Shown: positions 24,238 to 32,769 of the stretch, in pieces | Numbering within the stretch: position 1 is the stretch's first letter | How the letters are laid out: each line of letters starts with the position of its first letter | DNA from: Lentzea waywayandensis | GTDB lineage: Bacteria > Actinomycetota > Actinomycetes > Mycobacteriales > Pseudonocardiaceae | Length of the DNA stretch: 64,000 bases | Direction: 5' to 3' | Assembly: GCF_900115955.1 (NCBI RefSeq) | Contig: NZ_FOYL01000014.1 | Location: 186,001-250,000 of the forward strand | Notes under the pieces: generated by a model | The model's input: only the letters and a program-made list of their open reading frames with translations | What the model was told of the DNA's origin: nothing | Databases searched by the model: none | Made by a program: the position numbers and the translations under genes

Positions 24238-24756
24238 TTAGGCAGCGTCCTCGAACGTCGTGGGCTGGACCGTCACGGTCCCGCCGAAGTTGCGCACGAC
24301 CTGGGCCTTCTCCGCGGCGTTCGGGTTGGGGTTCTTGCACGACGTGCCGGCGCTGGCGCCGGACATCAGGTCGGTGCACAGACCCGTCCGGCGGTCCGGC
24401 AGACCCAGGATGTGGCCGAGCTCGTGCGCGGCGATCCGGATCTTGTCGTGGCCTTCGGTGACCGCCTGGCGGCCCATCCAGATCTTGCCGCGGCCGAGGC
24501 TCGTCGTCTGGGCACGGGGCCAGCCGTTGTCCGCGACGATCGTGATGTTCGCGCTCCCAGGGACCTTCACCAGCTTGATGGTGTTCGGGAGCTGCGTGTT
24601 CCACACGTTCGCGCCCGCGTCGACGGCCGCCACGAACTCAGCGGCGCCGGACGAGTTGTAGGTCAGCGTGCGGGGCGCGGCTTCCGCGGTGCCGATGAGA
24701 CCGACCGAGAGGGCGGCAGCACTGGCGACCACAGCAATTGTTTTGCGCAGGGACAC
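24238..24756 (-). CDS. Snapalysin-type secreted metalloprotease (M7)
   Basis: 172-aa small extracellular zinc protease. A signal peptide MSLRKTIAVVASAAALSVGL is followed by IGTAEA, with cleavage likely after the second Ala near residue 27, and there is no long propeptide. The zinc site is HELGHILGLPD with His111, Glu112, His115 and Asp121, the M7 arrangement of H-E-x-x-H-x-x-G-x-x-D. Two Cys (CTDLMSG and SCKNPN) fit the snapalysin disulfide, and SPNPNAAE-like residues follow. GTG 24756 with GAGGAG upstream. In Streptomyces the gene lies beside a divergent LysR-type activator gene; here no such gene lies upstream. Confidence 0.9.
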   Translation of the reverse strand: MSLRKTIAVVASAAALSVGLIGTAEAAPRTLTYNSSGAAEFVAAVDAGANVWNTQLPNTIKLVKVPGSANITIVADNGWPRAQTTSLGRGKIWMGRQAVTEGHDKIRIAAHELGHILGLPDRRTGLCTDLMSGASAGTSCKNPNPNAAEKAQVVRNFGGTVTVQPTTFEDAA

Positions 24757-25146
24757 AGGAATCTCCTCGCAATGCAGGGTAATTGCACCCCGACTGTATC
24801 GCTGCGCCGTTGGGGCACAAGAAGAGTCAAGTGTGAACCAACGCTGGCACGGTCAAGAGCGTTCGTAGGTGATCGGACGACCCGAATCGCGAAACTACCG
24901 CACAGCAAGGGGAAACACGCCCTACTACCGGACTTCGCGCGAACTCGCGCACCGGACCGGCCGCCGCCGAACGGGCGAATAACTGTTCACACGCTTCTGG
25001 CTCTGATGGACCAGAAGGCCGAACGGCGATCAGGGCGATACGGCGCAGAACTGGCGTTGTCCGCGCTCGAATCCCCGATCCTCACCGTCCTCGGCCGCGC
25101 CGCGCTCCGCGATCCCGTGGTAGGGCGTGGTTTCCGCGCAAACGCG
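24757..25146. other. Non-coding stretch upstream of snapalysin gene
   Basis: About 390 bases between the snapalysin start and the conservon terminator. No open frame here has convincing codon bias or a family match. The part nearest the snapalysin gene should hold its promoter: a TTGACT element is present on the minus strand at 24825-24830, but no well-spaced -10 was found. No regulator gene, RNA gene or repeat was recognised. Confidence 0.5.
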
Positions 25147-25179
25147 AACGGGGCCGGTGCACACGGCACCGGCCCCGTT
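25147..25179 (-). terminator. Strong terminator hairpin after the conservon
   Basis: AACGGGGCCGGTGC at 25147-25160 pairs perfectly with GCACCGGCCCCGTT at 25166-25179, a 14-bp stem with a five-base loop. It lies 17 bases beyond the stop of the GTPase gene, so it ends the cvnA-cvnB-cvnD transcript. Confidence 0.85.
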
Positions 25180-25195
25180 TCCGCGGGAAGCGGGT

Positions 25196-25792
25196 CTAGG
25201 CGAACGACGGCTGGCGCAGCGCGTGCTCCACCAGCGCGATCAGGATCTGCTTCGTGGACTGCCGGTTGCGTGCGTCGCACGGAATTATCGGCACCGACGA
25301 CGGAATCGTCAGCGCGTCCCGGATCTCCTCAGCACGGTGGTGCATCAGACCGTCGAAGCAGTTCACCGCGATCACATACGGCAGATCGCGGTCCTCGAAG
25401 AAGTCGATGGGCGCGAACGCCTCGTCGATCCTGCGGGTGTCGACCATGACCACGGCACCGATGGCACCGCGGACCAGGTCGTCCCACATGAACCAGAACC
25501 GGTGCTGACCGGGCGTGCCGAACAGGTACAGGATCAGGTCCTTGTCCAGCGACACCCGGCCGAAGTCCATGGCCACCGTGGTGGTCACCTTGTCGGGCAC
25601 CATCGACAGGTCGTCGACCCCTACCGATGCCTGGGTCATCACGGCCTCGGTCGTCAGCGGGGTGATCTCGGAGACCGACCCGACGAACGTCGTCTTGCCG
25701 ACGCCGAACCCGCCCGCGACGACGATCTTCGCCGACATCGCCGTCAGGCCGGCCCCAGGTGACCCCGGACGACCCGGAGCACCGTTGCTCAT
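25196..25792 (-). CDS. Conservon GTPase, CvnD-like
   Basis: Small MglA/Ras-like GTPase, 198 aa, last gene of a conservon. G1 is GGFGVGKTT (residues 27-35), the G3-like region is LYLFGTPGQHRFWFMWDDL, G4 is VNCFDGL, and the region RSFPFVP-like of other CvnD reads SVPIIPCDAR. In Streptomyces, CvnA-CvnD form a membrane-associated heterocomplex resembling a G-protein-coupled system. ATG 25792 with GAGAGAAG upstream gives an 18-residue Gly/Pro-rich leader before the GTPase core; ATG 25738 (MSAKIVV) is an alternative start. It directly follows cvnB with only 16 bases between, so the DUF742 gene normally between them is missing. Confidence 0.9.
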   Translation of the reverse strand: MSNGAPGRPGSPGAGLTAMSAKIVVAGGFGVGKTTFVGSVSEITPLTTEAVMTQASVGVDDLSMVPDKVTTTVAMDFGRVSLDKDLILYLFGTPGQHRFWFMWDDLVRGAIGAVVMVDTRRIDEAFAPIDFFEDRDLPYVIAVNCFDGLMHHRAEEIRDALTIPSSVPIIPCDARNRQSTKQILIALVEHALRQPSFA

Positions 25793-25808
25793 GGGAACTT
25801 CTCTCTAC

Positions 25809-26231
25809 TCAGGCTCTCATGGAAACGTGCAGCTGGGCGCGAATCTCCGGCGTCAGCTGGAGACCGACCCGTTCCACCAGCCTGGTCATCGCGTAACCGA
25901 TGAGGCCGATGTCGCAGTTGGGTGCGGCGAGTACGGCGAGGCAGGACCCGTCGCTGATGGACATCAGGAAAAGATAGCCCCGTTCCATCTCGACGACGGT
26001 CTGTTTGACCTCACCGGCCTCGAAACAGCGCGCCGCGCCGAGGTTCAGCGAGACCAGTCCGGACGAGACGGCGGCGAGCTGCTCCGCGCGGTCGTGCGGC
26101 AGACGGTCGGACGAAGCGAGCAACAGGCCGTCGGCGGAGACGACGATCGCGTGCGCGACACCGGCCACCCTGCTGACGAAGTCCTCGACCAGCCAGCTGA
26201 AGTTGTCCAGTTCCTCAGTCGCGGTGGTCAC
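25809..26231 (-). CDS. Conservon roadblock/LC7 protein, CvnB-like
   Basis: 140-aa roadblock/LC7 domain protein, the type that binds CvnD-like or MglA GTPases. The sequence runs LDNFSWLVEDFVSRVAGVAH, AIVVSADGLLLASSDRLP, and GRGYLFLMSISDGS-like strands (MERGYLFLMSISDGSCLAVL), then YAMTRLVERVGLQLTPEIR. GTG 26231 overlaps the sensor kinase stop as GTGA. It is the middle gene of the truncated conservon and the likely regulator or activator of the GTPase encoded next. Confidence 0.92.
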   Translation of the reverse strand: MTTATEELDNFSWLVEDFVSRVAGVAHAIVVSADGLLLASSDRLPHDRAEQLAAVSSGLVSLNLGAARCFEAGEVKQTVVEMERGYLFLMSISDGSCLAVLAAPNCDIGLIGYAMTRLVERVGLQLTPEIRAQLHVSMRA

Positions 26232-29023
26232 TGGCGTTCCCTTTCTGCGATCACGGGGATGCCTCCGACGGCCGAGTCGAAGAGCGACTCACGGCCCATC
26301 TGGACACCCTTCTGGTACGTGGCGAACCGCTGACGCAACCGGTCCGCGGACCGGCCGGAGATGGCGACGGCGGTCGTCAGCTGAGGTGCCGGTGACGACG
26401 GCTTCGGCAGCGAACCGGGGACCAGGCGCGCCTTCGGGACGCGCTTGGGCAGACCGTTCTCCGTCGTCTGCGCCGTACCACCGTTGCCGAGCGCGCCCGC
26501 TGCCTTCCAGCCCTCGTCCGCCGCGCCCCAGTCGGAGTCGGCGTAGTCGGCGACCGCGCGCGGCACCGCCGTCGGTGCCTCGATCTTCACGGTGTCCGCC
26601 GCCGAACGCTGCCGCTTGGGCAGGCCGTTCACGGTGGCGAGCTCCGCGTCGTGCTCCGCTTCGTCGTGCGCTGCTCGGTCGTGCTCGGCGCGTTCCGGCT
26701 CCGCTGACGGAACGTCCTTTGTAGAGGGTTCGGGCGCCGAGGGGGTCTGGAACCACCTCGACAGGTCGTCGTGCGAGATCAACTGATCGTCGTCGACGAT
26801 CGCCGGGAAGATCTCCGTGGCGGGCTCTGCCGGGCGTTCGACCGGCGGCTCGTAGGAGTACCCGGCCTCGGCGGCCTCTTCGTCCGCCTCGATCCGCGCG
26901 GTGAACAGGCCGTCCGCCGACGTCTGCTCGATGCGGTGCCGGCCGGAGTTCTCGTCCTCGGTGGCGGGCGCCGGCACGACGACCGGGTGCTCCGGCGTCC
27001 ACTTCGGCACACCGGACAGGCCTTCGCCGGTGCCGGTGGACTCGATGGCGGCCAGCGGCGCGGCCGGCAGGGGCAACGCGGGCGCGGCTCCCTTGTGCAG
27101 CAACGAGATCGGCAGGATCACCTGGGCGGTGACACCGCCCTCTATGTCGTCGTTGTTCGCGAGCGTCACGCGGATCTCGTGGCGCTTCGCGAGCTGGCCG
27201 ACCACGTACAGGCCCATCTCGCGGGCCACCGAGACGTCGACCTCCGGCGGCTCGGCGAGCTTCGCGTTGAACTCGACGACGTCGTTCTCCTGCATGCCGA
27301 CGCCGCGGTCGTGGATGCGGATCGCGACCTCGCCCTTGCGAGTCTCTATCGTCCGCACCGTGACCTTGGTGGTCGGCTTGGAGAACGCCGTCGCGTTGTC
27401 GAGCAGCTCCGCCACGAGGTGCGCGAGGTCGTTGACCACGCGGCCCTGCACCATGAGCTCCGGCGTCGGCGCGATCTGGACGCGCGCGTACTTCTCCACC
27501 TCGGACACCGCGGCGCCGAGCACCTCGGCGATCGCGACCGGGCGGGTGACGCGGCGGTTGACCGTCGTGCCGGAGAGCACCAGCAGGTTCTCGCTGTTGC
27601 GGCGCATCTGCGTCGCGAGGTGGTCGAGCTCGAACAGCGACGCCAGGTGGTCCGGGTCCTGCTCGTCCTGCTCGAGCCTGTCGATCACGCTGATCTGCCG
27701 TTCCACCAACGCCTGCGAGCGCCGCGACAGGTTGATGAACATGTCGTTGACGTTCGCGCGCAGTGCCACCTGCTCGACGGCGAGGCGGACGGCTTCGCGC
27801 TGCACGAGGTCGAACGCCCTGGCGACCTGACCGACCTCTTCGGTCGTGTTGAGCGGCACCGGGACGATCGCCTCCTCCGCGGCCCGTTCGGGGTCGCGGT
27901 GCGAACGAATTCGGCGAATCGCGTCGGGCAGCTGGTTGCGTGCCACATCCAGCGCGCTGCGACGCAGCACCCGCAGCGGCCGCAGCATCGACTGCGCGAC
28001 CATCGCCATCAGACCGAACGCGACCAGCAGCGAGATGGCGACCAGTCCGGCGTCACGCCACGCGGAACCCCGTGCCACGTCGGCAAGGCGCGTGGTCGTC
28101 GCGTCGGCCTGACTCTCCAGTTCGGTCGCGACCTCGCGAACCAGGTTCGAGGTGTCCTGACCGATCTTGAGCACCTCGGCGTCCGTGATGGTCACCGGCT
28201 TGCGCTCGGCGTCCTGCGCGAGCGCGAGCCGCACCAGCCGGTTGCGACCGTCCACGGCCGCACCGGACACGACGTCCTGGAACTTCTGCTGGTTGCCCGA
28301 CGACGCCACGTCGTTGAACTCGTTGAACGCCGCGTCCAGCCGGGACTGCGCGGCACGCAGCTCGTCCGCGGCGCCGGGCGCGAAACCCTTGCGCAGCGCG
28401 GTGGACGTCAGGATCGAGTTCTGCTGACCGAGCTGTTCCTGCGCGGTGTAGAGCGCCTGCGCTGCGGTGACCAGAGGAACGATCTCCGGCTCGCTGAGGC
28501 TCGACACCGCGGCACGGTGCACCGTGCCGAGCGCCGCGATGATCTGGTTGTACGCACTGATCACGGCGACGTCGGGGTACTTCGTGCTCAGCAACGTCAC
28601 GCGCAGGCTCGCCAGTCCGTCGAGGGACTGGAGCGACTTCGTGAACGACTCCTGCAGGGGCGCGCTCAAGGCCGTGGCCGTCGCGCCCGAATCCCTGTAC
28701 TTGCCCAGTTCAGTGTCGGTGAGACCCGTGCGGGCGGCGTGTTCGGGACACGCGTTCTGCCTGCCTGCGGCCACACACTGCACTGCCCAGTCACGTTCGA
28801 CCTGTAGAGCGTTTTCCACCTTCGCGGCCTGGTGGCTCACGGCGAGCTCGCGCTGGACGCTGCCGAAGAGTTCGACGTCGTCGAGCTGGGTGTTCAGCCT
28901 CAGACCCGCGAGAGTCGCGGTAGTCAGGGCTGGAACTAGCAACACCACCGCGAGCTTGCTCCGCAACCGCCAGTTGCGTAGGCGGAACCGGTCGATGCCT
29001 CGCTGGTCCTCACGACCGCGCAC
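26228..29023 (-). CDS. Conservon sensor kinase-like protein, CvnA-like (nitrate-sensing-type ectodomain, HAMP, ATPase)
   Basis: About 931 aa. One membrane helix near the N-terminus (LAVVLLVPALTTATLAGLRL) leads to a large helical sensor domain of the NIT type, and a second helix near residue 330 (AGLVAISLLVAFGLMAMVAQ). HAMP follows, then a dimerisation helix with NDMFINLSRRSQALVERQIS, and the HATPase domain with LVAELLDNATAFS, IRIHDRGVGM and MGLYVVGQLAKRH. The last 250 residues are disordered Pro/Glu-rich tail with two NGLPKR motifs. These proteins have no classical phospho-His box. GTG 29023 with GGGGAG eight bases upstream is preferred to GTG 29032. The downstream stop overlaps cvnB. Confidence 0.9.
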   Translation of the reverse strand: MRGREDQRGIDRFRLRNWRLRSKLAVVLLVPALTTATLAGLRLNTQLDDVELFGSVQRELAVSHQAAKVENALQVERDWAVQCVAAGRQNACPEHAARTGLTDTELGKYRDSGATATALSAPLQESFTKSLQSLDGLASLRVTLLSTKYPDVAVISAYNQIIAALGTVHRAAVSSLSEPEIVPLVTAAQALYTAQEQLGQQNSILTSTALRKGFAPGAADELRAAQSRLDAAFNEFNDVASSGNQQKFQDVVSGAAVDGRNRLVRLALAQDAERKPVTITDAEVLKIGQDTSNLVREVATELESQADATTTRLADVARGSAWRDAGLVAISLLVAFGLMAMVAQSMLRPLRVLRRSALDVARNQLPDAIRRIRSHRDPERAAEEAIVPVPLNTTEEVGQVARAFDLVQREAVRLAVEQVALRANVNDMFINLSRRSQALVERQISVIDRLEQDEQDPDHLASLFELDHLATQMRRNSENLLVLSGTTVNRRVTRPVAIAEVLGAAVSEVEKYARVQIAPTPELMVQGRVVNDLAHLVAELLDNATAFSKPTTKVTVRTIETRKGEVAIRIHDRGVGMQENDVVEFNAKLAEPPEVDVSVAREMGLYVVGQLAKRHEIRVTLANNDDIEGGVTAQVILPISLLHKGAAPALPLPAAPLAAIESTGTGEGLSGVPKWTPEHPVVVPAPATEDENSGRHRIEQTSADGLFTARIEADEEAAEAGYSYEPPVERPAEPATEIFPAIVDDDQLISHDDLSRWFQTPSAPEPSTKDVPSAEPERAEHDRAAHDEAEHDAELATVNGLPKRQRSAADTVKIEAPTAVPRAVADYADSDWGAADEGWKAAGALGNGGTAQTTENGLPKRVPKARLVPGSLPKPSSPAPQLTTAVAISGRSADRLRQRFATYQKGVQMGRESLFDSAVGGIPVIAERERQ

Positions 29024-29193
29024 CGTCAACACTCCCCGCCCCGTTTAATAGCTGCAAACCTGGTGGATCTTGGAGTAAAACGCGCTGTTCTCATACCGCC
29101 GTTCGGACGACAAAACAGCTGGTTCGAGAATCAACAACTTGAACTGGGCGACTAAACGGCCCCTAAGCGATAATTCATCTGGTGGAAACGTTC

Positions 29194-29236
29194 GCGCGGG
29201 TGACCGTGATCACGGCCTGATCACAGCCACCCGCGC
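29194..29236 (-). terminator. Terminator after the substrate-binding protein gene
   Basis: A 19-base stem with two mismatches and a five-base loop: GCGCGGGTG ACC GTGATCA at 29194-29212 pairs with TGATCAC AGC CACCCGCGC at 29218-29236. It starts seven bases after the stop of the binding protein gene on the minus strand. Confidence 0.75.
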
Positions 29237-29242
29237 TGTTCG

Positions 29243-30259
29243 TCAACTACCGGAGGGCTGGATGAGCATCGGCTTGACGTCGAGCTCCTTGTCCAGCATC
29301 TGGTACCGCTGCATCAGCTGAACGACCCGCTGCAGTCGCGTCGCGTCGAGCGTGGTCGGGAAGGCACCGAAGTGGACGAGACCAGCGGTTTCCTTGTCGA
29401 CCTTGGCGTACTCGACCAGCAGCGGCTCGACCGTGGGACGGTCGGTGGCGTCGGCCTGCCCCTTGGCCATCGCTCGCTGGAACGCCGCGACGGTCTTGGG
29501 GTTGTTCTTGGCGAACTCGCCACTGGTGGCGTAGCCGGCGATCGGGATGTTGTCCGTCGGGCCGGTCGCGGCGTCCAGCACCTTGATCTGACCGGCGGCA
29601 CGCTGGGCGCGGGTGATGAACGGCTCGACCATGAAGGCGGCGTCAACGGCCTTGTTCTGGACCGCGGCCTGCATGTCCGGGAACGGCATCTCCTTGAACT
29701 TGACCGTGCTCACGTCCACGTTCGCGGCCTCGAGAGTCGCCTTCGCGGTCAGCTCCGCGATGTTCTTGAACGTGTTGATCGCGATGGTCTTGCCCGCGAG
29801 GTCAGCGGGACCCTTGATAGCGGAGTCACCACCGGCCAAGATCAGGAACATGTCGGGTTTTGCCTGGTAGCCGTCGGAGATGAGCTTGATTCCGTCGACC
29901 GCCTTCGCGGCGTCCTTCGACTGGGCGGCGAAGAACGAGACCCAGTTGCCGAAGGTGAAGTCCAGTTCCTTGTTGATCAAGCCGGGGATTGCCTTGGCCC
30001 CACCCTCGATGACCTTGAGGTTGACCTCGAGCCCCTCGGCCGCGAAGTAACCCCTCTTGATCGCGACGTGGACGGACGCCACGTCGAGGATGGGAAGGAC
30101 CCCCAGAGTGATCTTGGCCTTCTCGACCGGACCACCGGTGTTCTGGCCAGTCTGGGGTGCCTGCTCTGTGCCGCCGAGCGCACCACAGCTCGCCACGGTG
30201 GCGAGCAGCGTGGCAAGGGCGATGCCACGGATGGCCATACGGCGGACTCTTCGAGTCAT
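29243..30259 (-). CDS. ABC importer binding lipoprotein, SsuA/NMT1-like
   Basis: 338-aa exported lipoprotein: Arg-rich start, hydrophobic stretch IRGIALATLLATVASC with lipobox Cys, then a Gly/Thr linker (residues ~22-45). The mature part follows the nitrate/sulfonate/taurine binding fold: KITLGVLPILDVASVHVAIKRG (strand-helix), GYFAAEGLEV, LDFTFGNWVSFFAA, and the repeat PDMQAAVQNKAVDAAFMVEPF. Ligands of the group are sulfonates, nitrate, thiamin precursors or aromatic acids. ATG 30259 with AGGAGAG eight bases upstream. It lies alone, divergent from the PobA-like gene; the matching ATPase and permeases are about 2.5 kb away on the same strand. Confidence 0.88.
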   Translation of the reverse strand: MTRRVRRMAIRGIALATLLATVASCGALGGTEQAPQTGQNTGGPVEKAKITLGVLPILDVASVHVAIKRGYFAAEGLEVNLKVIEGGAKAIPGLINKELDFTFGNWVSFFAAQSKDAAKAVDGIKLISDGYQAKPDMFLILAGGDSAIKGPADLAGKTIAINTFKNIAELTAKATLEAANVDVSTVKFKEMPFPDMQAAVQNKAVDAAFMVEPFITRAQRAAGQIKVLDAATGPTDNIPIAGYATSGEFAKNNPKTVAAFQRAMAKGQADATDRPTVEPLLVEYAKVDKETAGLVHFGAFPTTLDATRLQRVVQLMQRYQMLDKELDVKPMLIQPSGS

Positions 30260-30436
30260 CGGGAGCACTCTCCTGTCGGAGCGGTGTCGTCGTTGCGGGG
30301 AAGGATCGCGACGGTCAACCACTCAGAGTAATGACGCTGCTCCAAAAGACCCCAGTTGACCGACACGAGCAGGTTCCAGTCAACTACCTGCGGTGAGCAT
30401 CTAAGCACAGCAGGTCTAGGGCTAGGAGAACCCCAG

Positions 30437-31606
30437 TTGAAGCGCTCCGTGACCGTTGTCGGCGCAGGGCCGGCCGGTCTGACCTTGGCAAACCTGATCC
30501 AGCAGTCAGGTATCGACTGCGTTGTGCTCGAAAAAGCTAGTCGAACCCATGTGGAAACCCGAGCACGCGCGGGAGTCTTGGAGCACCGCTCTGTAACCAT
30601 GTTGGAGTCACTCGGACTGGCAGATCGTTTGCTGATGGAAGCAGACCGTCACGGTACGTGTGAATTCCGCGTGAGCGGCCAGGCGTTCCAGGTCTCCTAC
30701 AGCGACCTCTACGGCGGCCGCGAACACTACGTCTACCCCCAGCAGGAAGTCGTCAAGGACCTCATCGGGGGATTTCTGGACACGGGTGGGGACATCCGGT
30801 TCTCGGTCAGCGACGTGGAGTTGCACGACCTGACGTCCTCGTCCCCCTCAGTGGCCTTCACCAGCGAAGACGGGGCCCGCGAGACCATCACCAGCGATTT
30901 TGTGGCAGGCTGTGACGGATTTCATGGCGTGAGCCGGCCGTCCATTCCTGAAGGCGTGCTGACGGAATTCACGCATCAGCACGGTGTGGAGTGGCTGGCC
31001 ATTCTCGCGGAGGCCCCTCCGTCGACTAAAGCCATCATTTACGCGCTGCACGAAGATGGATTCGCGGGACATATGTTGCGGTCGCCGTCGATATCCCGCT
31101 TCTACTTGCAGGTGCCGGTCGGAACAAAGGCCTCCGATTGGTCCGACGAACAGGTCTGGGAAGCGTTGCACAAACGTTTCGCGCTGCACGACTCGTCGTG
31201 GGGACTGACCGAGGGAAAGATCATCGAGAAGCGCGTTCTCGACATGCGCAGCCACGTGGTCGAGCCGATGTCCTACGGCAGGCTCTTCCTGCTGGGTGAC
31301 GCAGCACACATCATCACCCCGGTCGGCGCCAAGGGCATGAACCTCGCCATGAACGACGCCGCAACGCTCGGACGTGCGCTTATCGACTTCTACGCCACCG
31401 GATCCGAGACCGGTCTCAAGACCTACTCGGAGGACTGCCTGCGCCGCGTCTGGCGGGCGCAGGAATTTTCACAGTGGATGGTCAACATGATCCACACCGA
31501 CGTCAGCTCCCCGTTCTTCGGACGGTTGGCCCAGGCACGGCTGGAGCACCTGGCCGAGTCCCCCGCTTACCGCGCCACGTTCGCGGAGAACTACGTCGGA
31601 CCCTGA
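30437..31606 (+). CDS. FAD-dependent 4-hydroxybenzoate 3-monooxygenase-like hydroxylase
   Basis: 389 aa, matching the 390-395 of PobA. Aromatic hydroxylase motifs are all present: FAD Rossmann GAGPAG (residues 9-14), DG motif in FVAGCDGFHGV, and GDAAHIITPVGAKGMNLAMND with both the GD and the following helix. The segments ETRARAGVLEHRSV and QWMVNMIHTDVSSPF are typical of 4-hydroxybenzoate 3-monooxygenase. The expected reaction is NADPH-dependent hydroxylation of 4-hydroxybenzoate to protocatechuate. TTG 30437 is chosen (AGGAG eight bases upstream); longer forms are N-terminally odd. No ring-cleavage gene accompanies it. It is divergent from the SsuA-like lipoprotein, suggesting uptake of its aromatic substrate. 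Confidence 0.87.
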   Translation: MKRSVTVVGAGPAGLTLANLIQQSGIDCVVLEKASRTHVETRARAGVLEHRSVTMLESLGLADRLLMEADRHGTCEFRVSGQAFQVSYSDLYGGREHYVYPQQEVVKDLIGGFLDTGGDIRFSVSDVELHDLTSSSPSVAFTSEDGARETITSDFVAGCDGFHGVSRPSIPEGVLTEFTHQHGVEWLAILAEAPPSTKAIIYALHEDGFAGHMLRSPSISRFYLQVPVGTKASDWSDEQVWEALHKRFALHDSSWGLTEGKIIEKRVLDMRSHVVEPMSYGRLFLLGDAAHIITPVGAKGMNLAMNDAATLGRALIDFYATGSETGLKTYSEDCLRRVWRAQEFSQWMVNMIHTDVSSPFFGRLAQARLEHLAESPAYRATFAENYVGP

Positions 31607-31627
31607 TGGCGAAAAGTCGACCCTCAA

Positions 31628-31673
31628 GGGTGAAATCCCCGGCCCCCTAACGGGTGACACCCTCCCCCTAGGG
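31628..31673 (+). promoter_or_regulatory. Candidate regulatory region upstream of the IniB-like gene
   Basis: Two short palindromes lie 110-150 bases upstream of the IniB-like start: GGGTGACACCC (31652-31662) and CCCTAGGG (31666-31673). A second GGGTGA word is at 31628. The cluster looks like a binding site for a dimeric regulator, but no regulator is named and no promoter hexamers are clear. Confidence 0.3.
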
Positions 31674-31781
31674 ATCTCAGCACGTCACAATCTGGGGCCA
31701 ACTCCCGATGCTGGGGGATGTCGTTCATCCATACGGTTCAACACGACATCCCCCGATCCACCCACAGGGAGCTCGAGTTTC

Positions 31782-32519
31782 ATGGCCACCCAGACCACGC
31801 TGCACGACTTCACCCTCACCCTCCTCGGCGACCTGGACGCCCGTGAGGCGTTCCAGCTCGACCCGGAAGGCACTCTCGAGGCCGCGGGTCTGGGCGACAT
31901 CTCGCCGGTCGACGTCCACGAGATCCTCCCGCTGGTGCTCGACAGCGCGTCCGTCGTGAAGATCGACGCCATCGACAAGGTCCTGGTCGAGGCGGGCGAC
32001 CTGACCGCCGTCGACAGCCTCAAGCTGATCACCGGCAACCTCGAGGGCGTCACGGGCATCGCCGACGTCGCCGCCCCCTCCGCGATCACCGCGCTCGTCA
32101 AGGACTTCGACGGCCTCGGCGACGTGACCGGCACCCTCGACGCGGTGAACGCCAACGAGGTCGTCTCGGACGTCACCGGCATCGCCTACGACAACTCCGT
32201 CGTCAGCACGGTGACCGACGTCGCCGACGTGCACGGCGTGACCGACGTGGTCGTCAAGGACCTCGACGCCGACGTGCTCGTGAAGGACGTCGTGGACTCC
32301 GACGTGCTGGTCAAGGACGTCGCCGGCTCGGTGGACGTCGACGTCAAGGACGTCCTGGACGTGACCGACAACGTCACCGGCAACGTGGTGCAGGACGTCG
32401 CTCAGGTCGGCGACGTGCACAACGACCTCGGCCAGGTCGTCGGTGACGTCAAGGTGGGCGACATCGACCTGCTCGACGGCGGCATCGGCAACGGCGCCGA
32501 CCTCGACATCCACTTCTGA
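31782..32519 (+). CDS. IniB-like protein with long Val/Asp repetitive C-terminus
   Basis: 245-aa protein, no signal peptide. The first 45 residues match the IniB N-terminal domain (LHDFTLTLLGDLDAREAFQL, EGTLEAAGLGDISPVDV). From residue 46 to the end it is almost only Val, Asp, Ala, Gly, Leu and Thr with loose repeats such as DVADVHGVTDVVVKDL, DSDVLVKDV and DVAQVGDVHNDL. In mycobacteria IniB belongs to the isoniazid-inducible iniBAC operon with dynamin-like IniA/IniC, but no dynamin gene is here. ATG 31782 with AGGGAG upstream. The repetitive part could form a beta-rich filament or bind cations; this is speculation. A strong terminator follows 170 bases downstream. Confidence 0.72.
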   Translation: MATQTTLHDFTLTLLGDLDAREAFQLDPEGTLEAAGLGDISPVDVHEILPLVLDSASVVKIDAIDKVLVEAGDLTAVDSLKLITGNLEGVTGIADVAAPSAITALVKDFDGLGDVTGTLDAVNANEVVSDVTGIAYDNSVVSTVTDVADVHGVTDVVVKDLDADVLVKDVVDSDVLVKDVAGSVDVDVKDVLDVTDNVTGNVVQDVAQVGDVHNDLGQVVGDVKVGDIDLLDGGIGNGADLDIHF

Positions 32520-32688
32520 GCACTGTGTTCTGAACGAGTAACCAGCACAGGCAGGGCGTTGCCCAAGCGAGCGCCGGGGCGCCAACCCGGGGCTCATGCC
32601 TTGTAGTGCCCCCACAAGGTGCTTGCACGCTCTCTCCGGTGCGCCTGGCCCATACACCCTCCTCGTGAGGCCAACCGCGCCACAACGC

Positions 32689-32726
32689 AGCAGAGCCCCC
32701 GGACCGCGTGGTCCGGGGGCTCTGCT
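32689..32726. terminator. Perfect 17-bp terminator hairpin, convergent genes
   Basis: AGCAGAGCCCCCGGACC at 32689-32705 pairs perfectly with its complement at 32710-32726, with a four-base loop GCGT. It lies between the IniB-like gene and the end of the SsuB-like gene and can terminate both directions. Confidence 0.9.
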
Positions 32727-32769
32727 GTCTTGAACGACTGTCAGGATCTGTCTTGAACGACTGTCAGGA
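32725..32769. repeat. Tandem 22-bp direct repeat across the SsuB-like stop codon
   Basis: A 22-base unit beginning CTGTCTTGAACGACTG occurs at 32725-32746 and again, without change, at 32748-32769, one base apart. On the minus strand the copy nearer the gene holds the last codon and TGA of the SsuB-like gene, so the unit containing the stop codon was duplicated just downstream of the reading frame. Confidence 0.8.

Noticed and set aside
30437..31606. PobA-like gene as part of an aromatic degradation or natural-product cluster
   Set aside because: No ring-cleavage, CoA-ligase or biosynthetic genes flank it; only a transporter and an IniB-like gene do.
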